From: Nocardia sp. CY41
GTDB taxonomy: Bacteria; Actinomycetota; Actinomycetes; Mycobacteriales; Mycobacteriaceae
Reading direction: 5' to 3'
DNA length: 64,000 bases
Assembly: GCF_009829325.1 (NCBI RefSeq)
Contig: NZ_VUOS01000025.1
Span: 62,001-126,000, forward strand
Below, piece by piece: positions 33,456 to 42,586 of this stretch. The notes under the pieces were generated by a model. That model was not told the DNA's origin and did not search any database. It saw only the letters and a program-made list of their open reading frames with translations. Within the stretch, counting starts at the first letter, position 1; every line of letters begins with the position of its first letter. The position numbers and the translations under genes were made by a program.

Positions 33456-35051
33456 ATGCGCGCTCAGTTCTCCGAGGCGGTGCCCGGTCCCGACGGTTTC
33501 GCCGAGCCCATCGCGCGCACGGCACACGGCGAGGTCCGCGGCGTGCGCGAGGGCTCGGTATCCGTCTGGCGCAGCATCCCCTACGCCGCGGCCCCCACCG
33601 GACCGGCCCGGTTCGCGCCGCCGCAGCCACCGCAGGCATGGGAGGGAGTGCGCGACTGCACCTCGTTCGGGCAGATCGCCCCGCAGACGATGGGCACCAT
33701 GGTTCCCATCGACTCGGGCCTGACCATGGGCGAGGACTGTCTGTGGCTCAACGTCTGGTCACCGCGGCCCGAGACCGGCGATCCCGCTCGCGTCGCGGAT
33801 ACCGAGCCACGCCCGGTGCTGGTCTGGCTGCACGGCGGCGCGTACTGCCTCGGCACCGCCGCGCAGCAGATCTACGACGGGCGCAAGCTGGCCGCGACCG
33901 GTGACGTCGTGGTCGTCGGGGTCAACTATCGCCTCGGTGCGCTTGGTTTCCTCGACCTGTCCTCGCTCGGCGACGACTTCGCGCCGAACCTCGGCCTGCA
34001 CGACCAGATCGCCGCACTGGAGTGGGTGCGCGACAACATCGCCGCGTTCGGCGGCGATCCGGATAACGTCACGCTCTTCGGCGAGTCCTCCGGCGCGGGG
34101 TGCGTCACCGCGCTGCTCACCGCACCGCGCGCCGCGGGCCTGTTCCACAAGGCGATCGCGCAGAGCCCGCCCGCGACCACGGTGTTCGGGCCGGAGCGGG
34201 CCGCGACGGTCGCGCAGCGTTTCCTCGAGCTGATCGAGCTGCCCGCGAGTCGGGCACAGGAGCTGCTGGAATGCCCGATCGAGCGGATCGTGACGGCGGC
34301 GGGTGTCCTGCTCGACGAGATACCGCTCAAGGAGCCGGGCAGGCTGGCGGCCGCGCCCGTGGTGGACGGCGATCTGCTGCCGACCTACCCGATCGACCGG
34401 TTCCAGCGCGGCGGGTCGCACCGGGTGCCGTTGATGATCGGGACGAACAAGGACGAGGCGTCGTTGTTCCGGCTGCTGCGCTCGCCGATCATGCCGGTGA
34501 CCCCGGACGCGGTGAACGCGATGCTGCGGGACGTGGCGGCGGGTCACCCGGAGATGTCCGCGGAGCGGATCGCCGAGATCACCTCGGCCTACCCGCACCT
34601 CGGCAAGGCGCGCGGAGCCCTGGCGATGTCCACCGACGCCGCGTTCCGGATGCCCGCGCACTGGGTGGCCGACGGTCACGCCGAGCACTCGCCCACCTGG
34701 ATGTACCGGTTCGACTACGCCACCCCGATGCTGCGCGCGGCCCGGGTCGGCGCCGGTCACGCCACCGAATTGCCTTATGTCTTCGGTAATTTCGGCACGC
34801 TCAACCTCGACCCGACATTCTGGCTCGGCGGGCGCAGAGCGGCGACGGAGGTCTCCGGGCGGATGATGCGCCGCTGGCTGGCCTTCGCCGCCCACGGCGT
34901 TCCCGCCGCCCTCGACGGCTCCAAACACTGGCCGCCCTACCGCCTGCCTGCCCGCAGCACCTTGCTTCTCGACAGCGTCGACCGCGTGGTCGACGATCCG
35001 GACCGTGACCTGCACACCGCCTGGGGGCAGCAAGCCGTCGGGTTCTCCTAG
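33456..35051 (+). CDS. Carboxylesterase (type B, esterase/lipase family)
   Basis: The 531-residue alpha/beta-hydrolase has the type-B carboxylesterase signatures: EDCLWLNVWSP, the oxyanion hole HGGAY, nucleophile elbow GESSGAG, the acid in GTNKDEA and the catalytic His in GAGHATELPYVFG. No signal peptide is seen, so it is probably cytosolic. The start ATG 33456 is chosen because GAGGAGGT sits 5 bp before it; upstream ATGs in frame lack one. The natural ester substrate is unknown. It is convergent with the mannose-1-phosphate guanylyltransferase gene. Confidence 0.92.
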   Translation: MRAQFSEAVPGPDGFAEPIARTAHGEVRGVREGSVSVWRSIPYAAAPTGPARFAPPQPPQAWEGVRDCTSFGQIAPQTMGTMVPIDSGLTMGEDCLWLNVWSPRPETGDPARVADTEPRPVLVWLHGGAYCLGTAAQQIYDGRKLAATGDVVVVGVNYRLGALGFLDLSSLGDDFAPNLGLHDQIAALEWVRDNIAAFGGDPDNVTLFGESSGAGCVTALLTAPRAAGLFHKAIAQSPPATTVFGPERAATVAQRFLELIELPASRAQELLECPIERIVTAAGVLLDEIPLKEPGRLAAAPVVDGDLLPTYPIDRFQRGGSHRVPLMIGTNKDEASLFRLLRSPIMPVTPDAVNAMLRDVAAGHPEMSAERIAEITSAYPHLGKARGALAMSTDAAFRMPAHWVADGHAEHSPTWMYRFDYATPMLRAARVGAGHATELPYVFGNFGTLNLDPTFWLGGRRAATEVSGRMMRRWLAFAAHGVPAALDGSKHWPPYRLPARSTLLLDSVDRVVDDPDRDLHTAWGQQAVGFS

Positions 35052-35102
35052 CGGGCGTCGTCCGGCTCGGCGGCCGCAGGCGCACGCAGTGCGGGACGCG
35101 CC

Positions 35103-36182
35103 TCAGACGTCGGTGGAGAAACGGATGCCGCCGTCCGGGATCTCCACGCCGGGCCACACCCGGGCTCCGCGCAGCAGTTCGCAGCGGGCGCCGATATTCG
35201 CGCCGTCCCCGATGACGCCGTCGCGCACGAGCGCGCGCGGACCGATGCGCGCCCCGAACCCGATGATCGTGCGTTCCACCGTCGCGCCCGCCTCGATCAC
35301 CGCGCCGTCGAAGACGACCGCGCCGTCCAGGCGTGCGCCCGCGCCGATCTCGGCGCCGCGGCCGACGACCGTGCCGCCGATGAGCAAAGCCCCCGGAGCG
35401 ACGCCCGCGCCGGGATGGACCAGCGACTCGCCACGCTGACCGGGCAGGGCGGGGGAGGGAGCGATGCCGCGGACCAGATCGGCGGAACCGCGGACGAAGT
35501 CCTCGGGGGTGCCCATGTCGCGCCAGTACGACGCGTCGACGTACCCCTGGAGGCGTGCGCCCTCGGTCAGCAGCGCCGGGAACACCTCGCGCTCCACCGA
35601 CACCGGGCGCCCGGCCGGGATCTTCTCGATGTACTCGCGACGGAAGACGTAGCACCCGGCGTTGATCTGGTCGGTCGGCGGGTCCTGAGTCTTCTCCAGG
35701 AACGCGGTGACCCGGCCGTCCTCGTCGGTGGGCACACAGCCGAACGCGCGCGGGTCGCTGACCCGGACCAGATGCAGCGTCACGTCGGCCCGGGTCGACT
35801 CGTGGGTATCGAGGACCGCGCCGAGGTCGGTGCCGCCGAGCACGTCGCCGTTGAACACCATGACGTTGTCCGCGCGCAGCTTGGGCAGCACGTTGCGGAT
35901 CGCGCCGCCGGTGCCCAGCGGCTCGGTCTCGGTGACGTACTCGATCTCCAAGCCGAGGTCGGAGCCGTCGCCGAAGTGCTCCTCGAACACCTCGGCCTTG
36001 AACGACGTGCCGAGCACCACGTGCGTGATCCCGGCCTCCGCGATACGGGCGAGCAGGTGGGTCAGGAACGGCAGCCCGGCCGTCGGCAGCATCGGCTTGG
36101 GCGCCGAAAGGGTCAGCGGACGCAGCCGCGTGCCCTGCCCGCCGACCAGGATCACCGCGTCGGTGCCTGTATTTCCTGCCAT
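35103..36182 (-). CDS. manB: Mannose-1-phosphate guanylyltransferase
   Basis: The 359-residue enzyme makes GDP-mannose from mannose-1-phosphate and GTP. It has the nucleotidyltransferase motif ILVGGQGTRLRPLT, the KPM motif, FNGD (metal-binding Asp) and a C-terminal left-handed beta-helix of hexapeptide repeats. Size and context (WbbL and RmlD next door) match M. tuberculosis Rv3264c; the symbol follows mycobacterial usage. GDP-mannose feeds phosphatidylinositol mannosides, lipomannan/LAM and protein mannosylation. Confidence 0.93.
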   Translation of the reverse strand: MAGNTGTDAVILVGGQGTRLRPLTLSAPKPMLPTAGLPFLTHLLARIAEAGITHVVLGTSFKAEVFEEHFGDGSDLGLEIEYVTETEPLGTGGAIRNVLPKLRADNVMVFNGDVLGGTDLGAVLDTHESTRADVTLHLVRVSDPRAFGCVPTDEDGRVTAFLEKTQDPPTDQINAGCYVFRREYIEKIPAGRPVSVEREVFPALLTEGARLQGYVDASYWRDMGTPEDFVRGSADLVRGIAPSPALPGQRGESLVHPGAGVAPGALLIGGTVVGRGAEIGAGARLDGAVVFDGAVIEAGATVERTIIGFGARIGPRALVRDGVIGDGANIGARCELLRGARVWPGVEIPDGGIRFSTDV

Positions 36183-36226
36183 CAAGCTCCCCTGTTCACA
36201 AGGTCGTTTCTCGCCTGCGCCGCCGG

Positions 36227-37123
36227 CTACCCGGCGTCGCGCGCCTGCTGGCGCAGGGCAGATCGAACCGCAATCCGGGAGCGGACCGCAAGTCCGGCCC
36301 GCAACGCCAGCCGCAGCGGAGCCTGCCACCAGTGCGGATGCCGGTCGGCCTGGAACCGGTAGGCGCTGGCGTGATGGGCGGGCAGCATGACCTCGGGATG
36401 GCGGCCCGCCGCGTGACCCTTGGCGTGGGTCACCTCGGCGTCCGGCACGAACACGTTGTGCCAGCCCGCCTTGCCCATCCGGTCGCCGAAGTCGACGTCC
36501 TCCATGTACATGAAGTAGCGCGAATCGAAGCCGTCGATCGAGTCGAACGCCGCGCGCCGCACCAGCAGGCACGAACCCGACAGCCAGCCGACGGCGCGCT
36601 CGGAGATCTCCTCGTTCTCCTGCCGGTAGCGGCGGGTCCACGGGTTGGACTTCCACACCGTGCCCAGGATCGCGTGGCCCGCGCCGTCGAGCAGACCGGG
36701 CACCCGGCGGGCCGACGGGTAGACGCTGCCGTCCGGCTCGAGCACCAGCGGGCCGAGCGCGCCCGCACGCGGCCAGCGCTTGGCGGCGGCGAGCAGTTTG
36801 TCGATGGAATCGGTGCCCCAGCGGATGTCCGGGTTGGCGATCACGATGAACTCGATGCCCGGATCGATCTCCGCGACCGCCCGGTTGATCGCGCCGCCGT
36901 AGCCGATGTTGCCGCCGGTGCGCAGCAGCCGCACGTGCGAATTGGCCTCGGCGACCAGCTCCGGCACACCGTCCACCGACCCGTTGTCGGCGAGGATCAC
37001 CTGCGGTTTCTCCGCGGTGGCCGCGGCCAGGGTGCTGATGAAGTGCTCGAGGTGCTCACCCGGCGAGTAGGTCACCGTGACGACGGCCAGGCCCGCGGGC
37101 GCGGCGGAATCGGAATCACTCAC
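36227..37123 (-). CDS. wbbL: Rhamnosyltransferase WbbL (GT2 family)
   Basis: The protein has about 298 residues from GTG 37123 (an upstream ATG at 37201 would add 26 poorly conserved residues). GT2 motifs are seen: VTVTYSPGEHL, ILADNGSVDG, NPDIRWG (D-x-D equivalent) and MYMEDVDFGDR with the catalytic ED. It transfers rhamnose from dTDP-rhamnose to decaprenyl-PP-GlcNAc, completing the disaccharide linker between arabinogalactan and peptidoglycan. Neighbouring rmlD supplies the donor. Confidence 0.9.
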   Translation of the reverse strand: MSDSDSAAPAGLAVVTVTYSPGEHLEHFISTLAAATAEKPQVILADNGSVDGVPELVAEANSHVRLLRTGGNIGYGGAINRAVAEIDPGIEFIVIANPDIRWGTDSIDKLLAAAKRWPRAGALGPLVLEPDGSVYPSARRVPGLLDGAGHAILGTVWKSNPWTRRYRQENEEISERAVGWLSGSCLLVRRAAFDSIDGFDSRYFMYMEDVDFGDRMGKAGWHNVFVPDAEVTHAKGHAAGRHPEVMLPAHHASAYRFQADRHPHWWQAPLRLALRAGLAVRSRIAVRSALRQQARDAG

Positions 37124-37204
37124 GACAGCCAACTCTAATGGGCGCGGCCGGACGCCGTTCGTCGATGGCCCGCGCATGGTGGGAGCACCCCGTGCGGGCA
37201 TCGC

Positions 37205-38074
37205 CTAGCCGGACCGCCGCGCCAGCGCATCGCCCAGCGCCGTGCGCCAATCCCGCAGCGGCGTCAACCCGGCCTCGTTCCAGGCCCGCGGCGACAACAC
37301 CGAATACGACGGTCGCCGTGCGGGTCTGGGAAACCGGGAGGAGTCGCACGGGCGGACCCGCTCGGGATCGGCGCCGACGCCCGCGAATACGGCGCGGGCG
37401 AGCTCGAATCGACTGGCCCGCCCCGCATTGGTGGCGTGCAGCACCCGGGGGGCGTCCGGCCGGCCCGCCAGTTCCAGCAGCGCGGCGGCCAGATCGGCGG
37501 CGTAGGTGGGCGAGCCGACCTCGTCGTCGACGACGTCGACCGTGTCGCGTTCCCGCTCCAGCCGCAGCATCGTCGCGACGAAATCGCCACCGCGCCCGCT
37601 GTATACCCATGCCGTGCGCACCACGTGCGCGTCCGGGCAGCTGCTGAGCACCGCTTCTTCGCCCGCGAGCTTGGACGCCCCGTACACGGACGTCGGTCCC
37701 GTCACATCGGCGGTGTCGTACGGCCGATCCTGGGTACCTGGGAAGACGTAATCGGTGGACAGATGGATCAGCCGGGCGCCGAGGTCGGCGCAGACCTCGG
37801 CGAGCACGGCTGGTCCGGTGGCGTTGCCCGCGTAGGCGGCTTCGGCTTCGGTTTCGGCCCGGTCCACGGCGGTATATGCGGCGCAGTTGAGCACCACGTC
37901 GCCGGGCGCGAGCACCGCGCGCACGGCGACGGGATCGGTGATGTCGAGGTCGGCGCGCCCATAGCCGTCGGCGGCCGGAGCGAGACGCCGCAGTTCCCGG
38001 CCCACCTGTCCGTGCGCCCCGGTGACGACGAGGCGGGCGGATCCGGTGGATGCGGGGGCGGTGGGGTCGGTCAC
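37205..38074 (-). CDS. rmlD: dTDP-4-dehydrorhamnose reductase
   Basis: The 289-residue short-chain reductase performs the last step of dTDP-L-rhamnose synthesis. The Rossmann motif is GAHGQVG, with LSTDYVF and the YGASK active-site Tyr/Lys pair; the SxxYxxxK geometry is complete. GTG 38074 is the likely start. It precedes wbbL by 81 bp, so supply of the rhamnosyl donor and its use are linked. It is divergent from the LCP gene, as in mycobacteria. Confidence 0.92.
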   Translation of the reverse strand: MTDPTAPASTGSARLVVTGAHGQVGRELRRLAPAADGYGRADLDITDPVAVRAVLAPGDVVLNCAAYTAVDRAETEAEAAYAGNATGPAVLAEVCADLGARLIHLSTDYVFPGTQDRPYDTADVTGPTSVYGASKLAGEEAVLSSCPDAHVVRTAWVYSGRGGDFVATMLRLERERDTVDVVDDEVGSPTYAADLAAALLELAGRPDAPRVLHATNAGRASRFELARAVFAGVGADPERVRPCDSSRFPRPARRPSYSVLSPRAWNEAGLTPLRDWRTALGDALARRSG

Positions 38075-38245
38075 GGGCGCAAGTCTGGCACGCCGCCGGT
38101 CCCTCGGTTGCGGCCGTTCGCGATAACCGTTCGATAGCCTTGAGCTATCGGGGATCCCGAAATCGGGCGGGCGAGCGGTAACCATGGTGGCGGATCGGTT
38201 GCGCGCGCGTCGCCAGTAGACCGAGTTTCGGCGAGAGGATGAGAC

Positions 38246-39739
38246 TTGTCGCAGCGGAGGGGCACATCGGCGGCGGCGCGGCGGACCGGAACCCGCGACC
38301 CTTCCTTCGGTCCGCTGCGCTCGTTCGCCGTGGCCGCCGCCGTGATCGTGCTGGCGCTCACCGGTTTCGCCTGGCACAGCGTCGACGCGCTGGTCGCCGA
38401 CATCGAGCGCCTCGGCGATCTGGGCCTCGGCGGCAGCCGCGACGGCGCGGTGGACATCCTGCTGGTCGGAGTGGACAGCCGCACCGACGCGCACGGCAAC
38501 CCGCTGTCGGACGCCGAGCGCGCGATGCTGCACGCGGGCGACGAGATCGGCACCAACACCGACACCATCGTGCTGCTGCGCGTACCGAACGATGGGCGCT
38601 CGGCGACCGCGATCTCCATTCCGCGCGACTCCTACGTCAATATCGCGGGCTCGGGCATGGGCAAGATCAACTCCGCCTACGGCGCGACCAAGGCGACGCA
38701 GTTGCAGAAGCTCACCGAGCAGGGCGTCGCGCAGGACGACGCGGAGCGGCAATCCACCCAGGCGGGCAGGCAGGCGCTGATCAAAACGGTGGCCGGCCTC
38801 ACCGGCATCACCGTCGACCACTACGCGGAGGTGAGCCTGCTCGGCTTCGCGCTGCTCACCGATGCCGTCGGCGGGGTGGAGGTGTGTCTGAAGAACCCGG
38901 TCGACGAATGGATGTCCGGCGCGCGGTTCCCGGCCGGACGTCAGCGCCTGGATGGGCCACGGGCACTGAGTTTCGTGCGCCAGCGCCACGACCTGCCGCG
39001 CGGCGACATCGACCGCATCGTGCGCCAGCAGGTGTTCATGGCACAGTTGGTGCAGCAGGTGCTCAGCGCGAAGACACTGGCCAATCCGGTCAAGCTGCAG
39101 CAACTCAGCGACGCGGTGGGGCGCACGATCGTGCTGGACGAGGACTGGGACGTGCTGGCGTTCCTGCAGCGGCTCAAGGATCTGTCCGGCGGCCAGGTGA
39201 AATTCGAGACCATCCCGGTCGCCGACCTCAACGGGGAGACCGGCAACGGCGAATCCGTCGTCAAGGTCGAGCCGAAGGCGGTCAAGTCCTACGTCGCTTC
39301 GCTGGTCGGCGACGGCCCGGCCCCGCGCAACGCCGAGCCGGGCTTCGATCCCGCGAAGGTGACCGTGAGCGTCTACAACGCGAGCGGCGTCGGCGGGCTC
39401 GCGTCCGAGGTGGCGCAGACATTGAGCGCGAAAGGTTTCCGGCAAGGCACGGTGTCCAACTACAGCGGCGGCCGCGTCGCGAGCAGTCGGGTGCTCGCCG
39501 CGGACACGGCGAGCCCGAAGGCGCAGGCGGTGGCCAAGACGCTGGGCGGGCTGCCGGTGCTCGCGGATCCGGCGCTGTCCCCGGATTCGGTGAGCGTCGT
39601 TCTGGCGAGCGACTGTTCTGGTCCGGGCTCGTCGGCGAGCCGGATGTTCGACCTGTCCGGATCGTCGGCGGCGGCCACACCAGTCCCGCCCGCTCCACCG
39701 ATCGACGCAGGCCAGAACGGACCGAAATGCGTGAACTGA
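38246..39739 (+). CDS. LCP (LytR-CpsA-Psr) family protein with LytR_C domain
   Basis: The 497-residue membrane-anchored protein has one N-terminal TM helix (about 29-45), an LCP domain (LLVGVDSR, TDTIVLLRVP, AISIPRDSYV, KINSAYG, ALSFVRQRHD) and a C-terminal LytR_C domain (VSVYNASGVGGLA). LCP enzymes ligate arabinogalactan to peptidoglycan from the lipid-linked precursor. Context next to rmlD-wbbL matches Rv3267. The start is TTG 38246 with an AGAGGATGAG region upstream. Confidence 0.92.
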   Translation: MSQRRGTSAAARRTGTRDPSFGPLRSFAVAAAVIVLALTGFAWHSVDALVADIERLGDLGLGGSRDGAVDILLVGVDSRTDAHGNPLSDAERAMLHAGDEIGTNTDTIVLLRVPNDGRSATAISIPRDSYVNIAGSGMGKINSAYGATKATQLQKLTEQGVAQDDAERQSTQAGRQALIKTVAGLTGITVDHYAEVSLLGFALLTDAVGGVEVCLKNPVDEWMSGARFPAGRQRLDGPRALSFVRQRHDLPRGDIDRIVRQQVFMAQLVQQVLSAKTLANPVKLQQLSDAVGRTIVLDEDWDVLAFLQRLKDLSGGQVKFETIPVADLNGETGNGESVVKVEPKAVKSYVASLVGDGPAPRNAEPGFDPAKVTVSVYNASGVGGLASEVAQTLSAKGFRQGTVSNYSGGRVASSRVLAADTASPKAQAVAKTLGGLPVLADPALSPDSVSVVLASDCSGPGSSASRMFDLSGSSAAATPVPPAPPIDAGQNGPKCVN

Positions 39740-39742
39740 ACC

Positions 39743-40465
39743 ATGCGTGACATCGACCAGGCACACACCCTCACCGAAGCGGTACTCGATCCGATCCTCG
39801 CCCGTGATCCGGCGGGGCCGCGCGTCACCTACTACGACGACGCCGCCGGCGCCCGCATCGAACTGTCCGGCGCGACCCTGGCGAACTGGGCGGCCAAAAC
39901 CGCGAACCTGATTCGCGACGAGTTCGGCCTGAGTCCGGGCGCCCGGGTGGCCGTCCTGCTTCCCGCGCACTGGCAGACCGCCGCCGTGCTGCTCGGCTGC
40001 TGGTGGGCGGGCACCGAGGTGGTGCTGCGCCCGGACGAGGACGCCGATCTGGCCCTGGTCACCCCGGATCGCCTGGACGACGCCGACGGCGTTGGCGAGG
40101 TCGCGGCGCTGTCGCTGGACGCCATGGGGTCCCCGGTGCGCGATGTGCCGGTGGGCGTCACCGACTTCGCCACCTCCGTGCGCGTGCACGGCGACCAGTT
40201 CCTGCCTCGCGGCGCCGGGGTCGCGCTGGACGGCATGCCCGTCGCCGAGGTGCTCGCCGAGGCGCGGAAGTCCGCCATGCGGCAGGGCTTCGCCGAAGGG
40301 GACCGGGTGCTGTCCAGCACGCCGTGGGACACGCCGGCCGAACTGATCGACGGGTATCTCGCGGTGCTGTCCGCGGGCGCGTCGCTGGTGCAGGTGATCA
40401 ACCCCGATCCGGCGCAGCGCGAGCGGCGCATCGCGTCGGAGCGGGTGACCGCGCAGCGCGGATGA
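39743..40465 (+). CDS. TIGR03089 family protein (truncated AMP-binding-like)
   Basis: The 240-residue protein resembles only the N-terminal part of acyl-CoA synthetases: GARVAVLLPAHWQTAAVLLGCWWAGTEVV aligns with the adenylation-domain N-terminus, but the ATP-binding and lysine-containing C-terminal parts are missing. This matches the actinobacterial TIGR03089 family, found next to LCP genes in mycobacteria. A catalytic function is doubtful. It starts 3 bp after the LCP stop, so it is translationally close to it. Confidence 0.85.
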   Translation: MRDIDQAHTLTEAVLDPILARDPAGPRVTYYDDAAGARIELSGATLANWAAKTANLIRDEFGLSPGARVAVLLPAHWQTAAVLLGCWWAGTEVVLRPDEDADLALVTPDRLDDADGVGEVAALSLDAMGSPVRDVPVGVTDFATSVRVHGDQFLPRGAGVALDGMPVAEVLAEARKSAMRQGFAEGDRVLSSTPWDTPAELIDGYLAVLSAGASLVQVINPDPAQRERRIASERVTAQRG

Positions 40466-40582
40466 GCGCGACCGTCGGTAGCGGCTCCTACCACGGTATA
40501 AGCGCCGATCCGACCTGAGCACGTTCCACAACTCGGCAGCGTTCCGTACGGTGGAGACACCGCACGACGAGGGGGTTGGAGT

Positions 40583-41884
40583 ATGCAGCCGCATTACTGG
40601 TTCCGCTGGGTGTCCGTACAGGGCGCGCCTCGCCTCGTCCTGCGCCTGCAGGCGCGCCGTGGTGACCCGTTCGCCGAATTGATGGGCGGGCCCGCGGGCT
40701 TCGATGATCCGTATCCGCTCATCGAGCAGTTGCGTGGGCAGGGAAGGCTGCTGCGCACCTCCATCGCGTGGGCGACTTTCGACCACGAGCTGTGCCGTGC
40801 CATCCTGCGCGACAGCCGTTTCGGCGTGCGCACCACGGAGAGCTTCAACATCCCGAAGCCGCTGCAGAAGCTGGCCGAGCGCTTCCCGTTGCCGCCGAAT
40901 CCGGTCGAGCCGCCCTCGATGCTGGTGATCGATCCGCCGCAGCACACGGCCATGCGCAAGCCGGTCGCCTCGGCGTTCACCCCGCGCGCGATCCGCAGGC
41001 TCAGCGACCGCGTCGAGACGGTCACCGGGGAGCTGCTGGACGCGCTGCCCGCGCACGGTTCGGCGGACCTGATCCGGTCGTTCGCCGCCCAGGTGCCGAT
41101 CGCGATCATCTCGGAGATGCTCGGGTTCCCCGACGAGGACAAAGCGCGGTTCCTGCACTGGGGCGATCAGATGACGCCATTGCTCGACGTCGGCATTCCG
41201 TGGCGCGCGTACCGCGATGCGCTGCGCGCTATGGAAGTGATGGACGACTACCTCGACCGGCACATCGAACGGTTGCGCCGCGAGCCGGGCGAGGACATCC
41301 TCTCCGCGCTGGTCACCGCGGGGGAGCTGGACTCCTACGCGCTGAAGGCCACCGCGAGCCTGCTCATGGGAGCGGGCTTCGAGACGACGGTCAACCTGAT
41401 CGGCAACGGTGTCGCGCAGCTGCTGGCGCACCCTGCTCAGCTGGAGCGGCTGCGCGCGGAGCCCGAGCTGTGGCCCAACGCCGTCGAGGAGATCCTGCGC
41501 TTCGACTCACCGGTGCAGACCACCGCGCGGACCGCGCTGACCGACGTGGAGATCGATGGGATCACGGTGCGCGAGGGCAACACGGTGGTGCTGTCGCTGG
41601 CCGGAGCCAACCGCGACCCGGAGGTCTTCGCCGATCCCGGGCGATTCGACGTCGGGCGCGACAACGCCAAGGAGCATCTCTCGTTCAGCAGCGGCGTGCA
41701 CGTCTGCCTGGGGGCCAGCCTGGCCAGGATGGAAGGCGTCTACGCGTTGCGAGCCCTCTTCGAGCGGTTCCCCGGACTGCATCCGGACGGTTCGCCGAAG
41801 CGGCGCGCACTGTTCACCCTGCACGGCTACGAGCGGCTGCCGGTGCGTCTCGGTCAACCCGCGCAGGCGCCGGAGCCGGTCTGA
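40583..41884 (+). CDS. Cytochrome P450 (CYP140-like)
   Basis: The 433-residue cytochrome P450 has the I-helix AGFETT, the ExxR motif EEILR, and heme ligand C375 in FSSGVHVCLG. Stretches such as LDVGIPWRAY and AGFETTVNLIGNG recall mycobacterial CYP140. It needs external ferredoxin and reductase, which are not encoded nearby. The RBS is GAGGGGG. Its stop is directly followed by that of the convergent response regulator (TGATCA). Confidence 0.92.
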   Translation: MQPHYWFRWVSVQGAPRLVLRLQARRGDPFAELMGGPAGFDDPYPLIEQLRGQGRLLRTSIAWATFDHELCRAILRDSRFGVRTTESFNIPKPLQKLAERFPLPPNPVEPPSMLVIDPPQHTAMRKPVASAFTPRAIRRLSDRVETVTGELLDALPAHGSADLIRSFAAQVPIAIISEMLGFPDEDKARFLHWGDQMTPLLDVGIPWRAYRDALRAMEVMDDYLDRHIERLRREPGEDILSALVTAGELDSYALKATASLLMGAGFETTVNLIGNGVAQLLAHPAQLERLRAEPELWPNAVEEILRFDSPVQTTARTALTDVEIDGITVREGNTVVLSLAGANRDPEVFADPGRFDVGRDNAKEHLSFSSGVHVCLGASLARMEGVYALRALFERFPGLHPDGSPKRRALFTLHGYERLPVRLGQPAQAPEPV

Positions 41885-42586
41885 TCAACCGGAGGTCTTC
41901 CAGACATAGCGGGTCTTCGGACGCCCGGCCCTGCCGTAGTCGGAGCGTCGGACAACCAGCCCGTCGTCGGCCAGTTTCTCCAGGTAACGCCAAGCGGTGA
42001 TGCGCGAGACGCCAACCGAGGTCGCGGTGTCCGCGGCGGTCACCCCCTCGCTCTCGGCCGCGCGCACGGTGCGGGAGATCTCGTCGAGGGTCTGCGGCGC
42101 GACCCCCTTGGGCGTCGCCGCGCGCTGGTCGGGGGTGCGCAGCGCGCTCAGCGCCCGGTCGATGTCGTGCTGGGAGATCGCGCTCTCACCGGCCGGAAGC
42201 GCGGTGCGGAACTCGCGGTAACGGTCGAGCTTGTCGCGGAATGCGGCGAAGGTGAACGGCTTCAGCAGATACAGCACGACGCCGTGCGACACCGCGGTGC
42301 GCACCATGGCCAGGTCACGTGCGGAGGTGATGGCGATGACGTCCGGGCGCGGCGCCAGACCGGTCAGCGCGGCGGCGACGTCGAGGCCGCTGGCGTCGGG
42401 CAGGCCGATGTCCATCAGCACCAGATCGATCGGCGTGCCCTCGGCCGCGGCATCGGCCGCCGCGCGCATCGCCTCGCGTCCGGTGTGGGCGACGCCGACG
42501 GGTGTGAATCCGGCGATGCGCTCCACGTAGGCGCGGTGCGCCTCGGCGATCAGCGGCTCGTCTTCGACGATCAGCACACGGATCAT
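41885..42586 (-). CDS. CitB/DcuR-type response regulator
   Basis: The 233-residue protein has a receiver domain (VEDEPLIAEAH, phospho-acceptor D59 in LMDIGLP, Lys in LLKPFTF) and a C-terminal winged HTH (TAADTATSVGVSRITAWRYL). This is the CitB/DpiA/DcuR arrangement. It is coupled to the kinase gene by an ATGA overlap. The divergent dctA strongly suggests that the pair controls C4-dicarboxylate uptake. Confidence 0.92.
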   Translation of the reverse strand: MIRVLIVEDEPLIAEAHRAYVERIAGFTPVGVAHTGREAMRAAADAAAEGTPIDLVLMDIGLPDASGLDVAAALTGLAPRPDVIAITSARDLAMVRTAVSHGVVLYLLKPFTFAAFRDKLDRYREFRTALPAGESAISQHDIDRALSALRTPDQRAATPKGVAPQTLDEISRTVRAAESEGVTAADTATSVGVSRITAWRYLEKLADDGLVVRRSDYGRAGRPKTRYVWKTSG

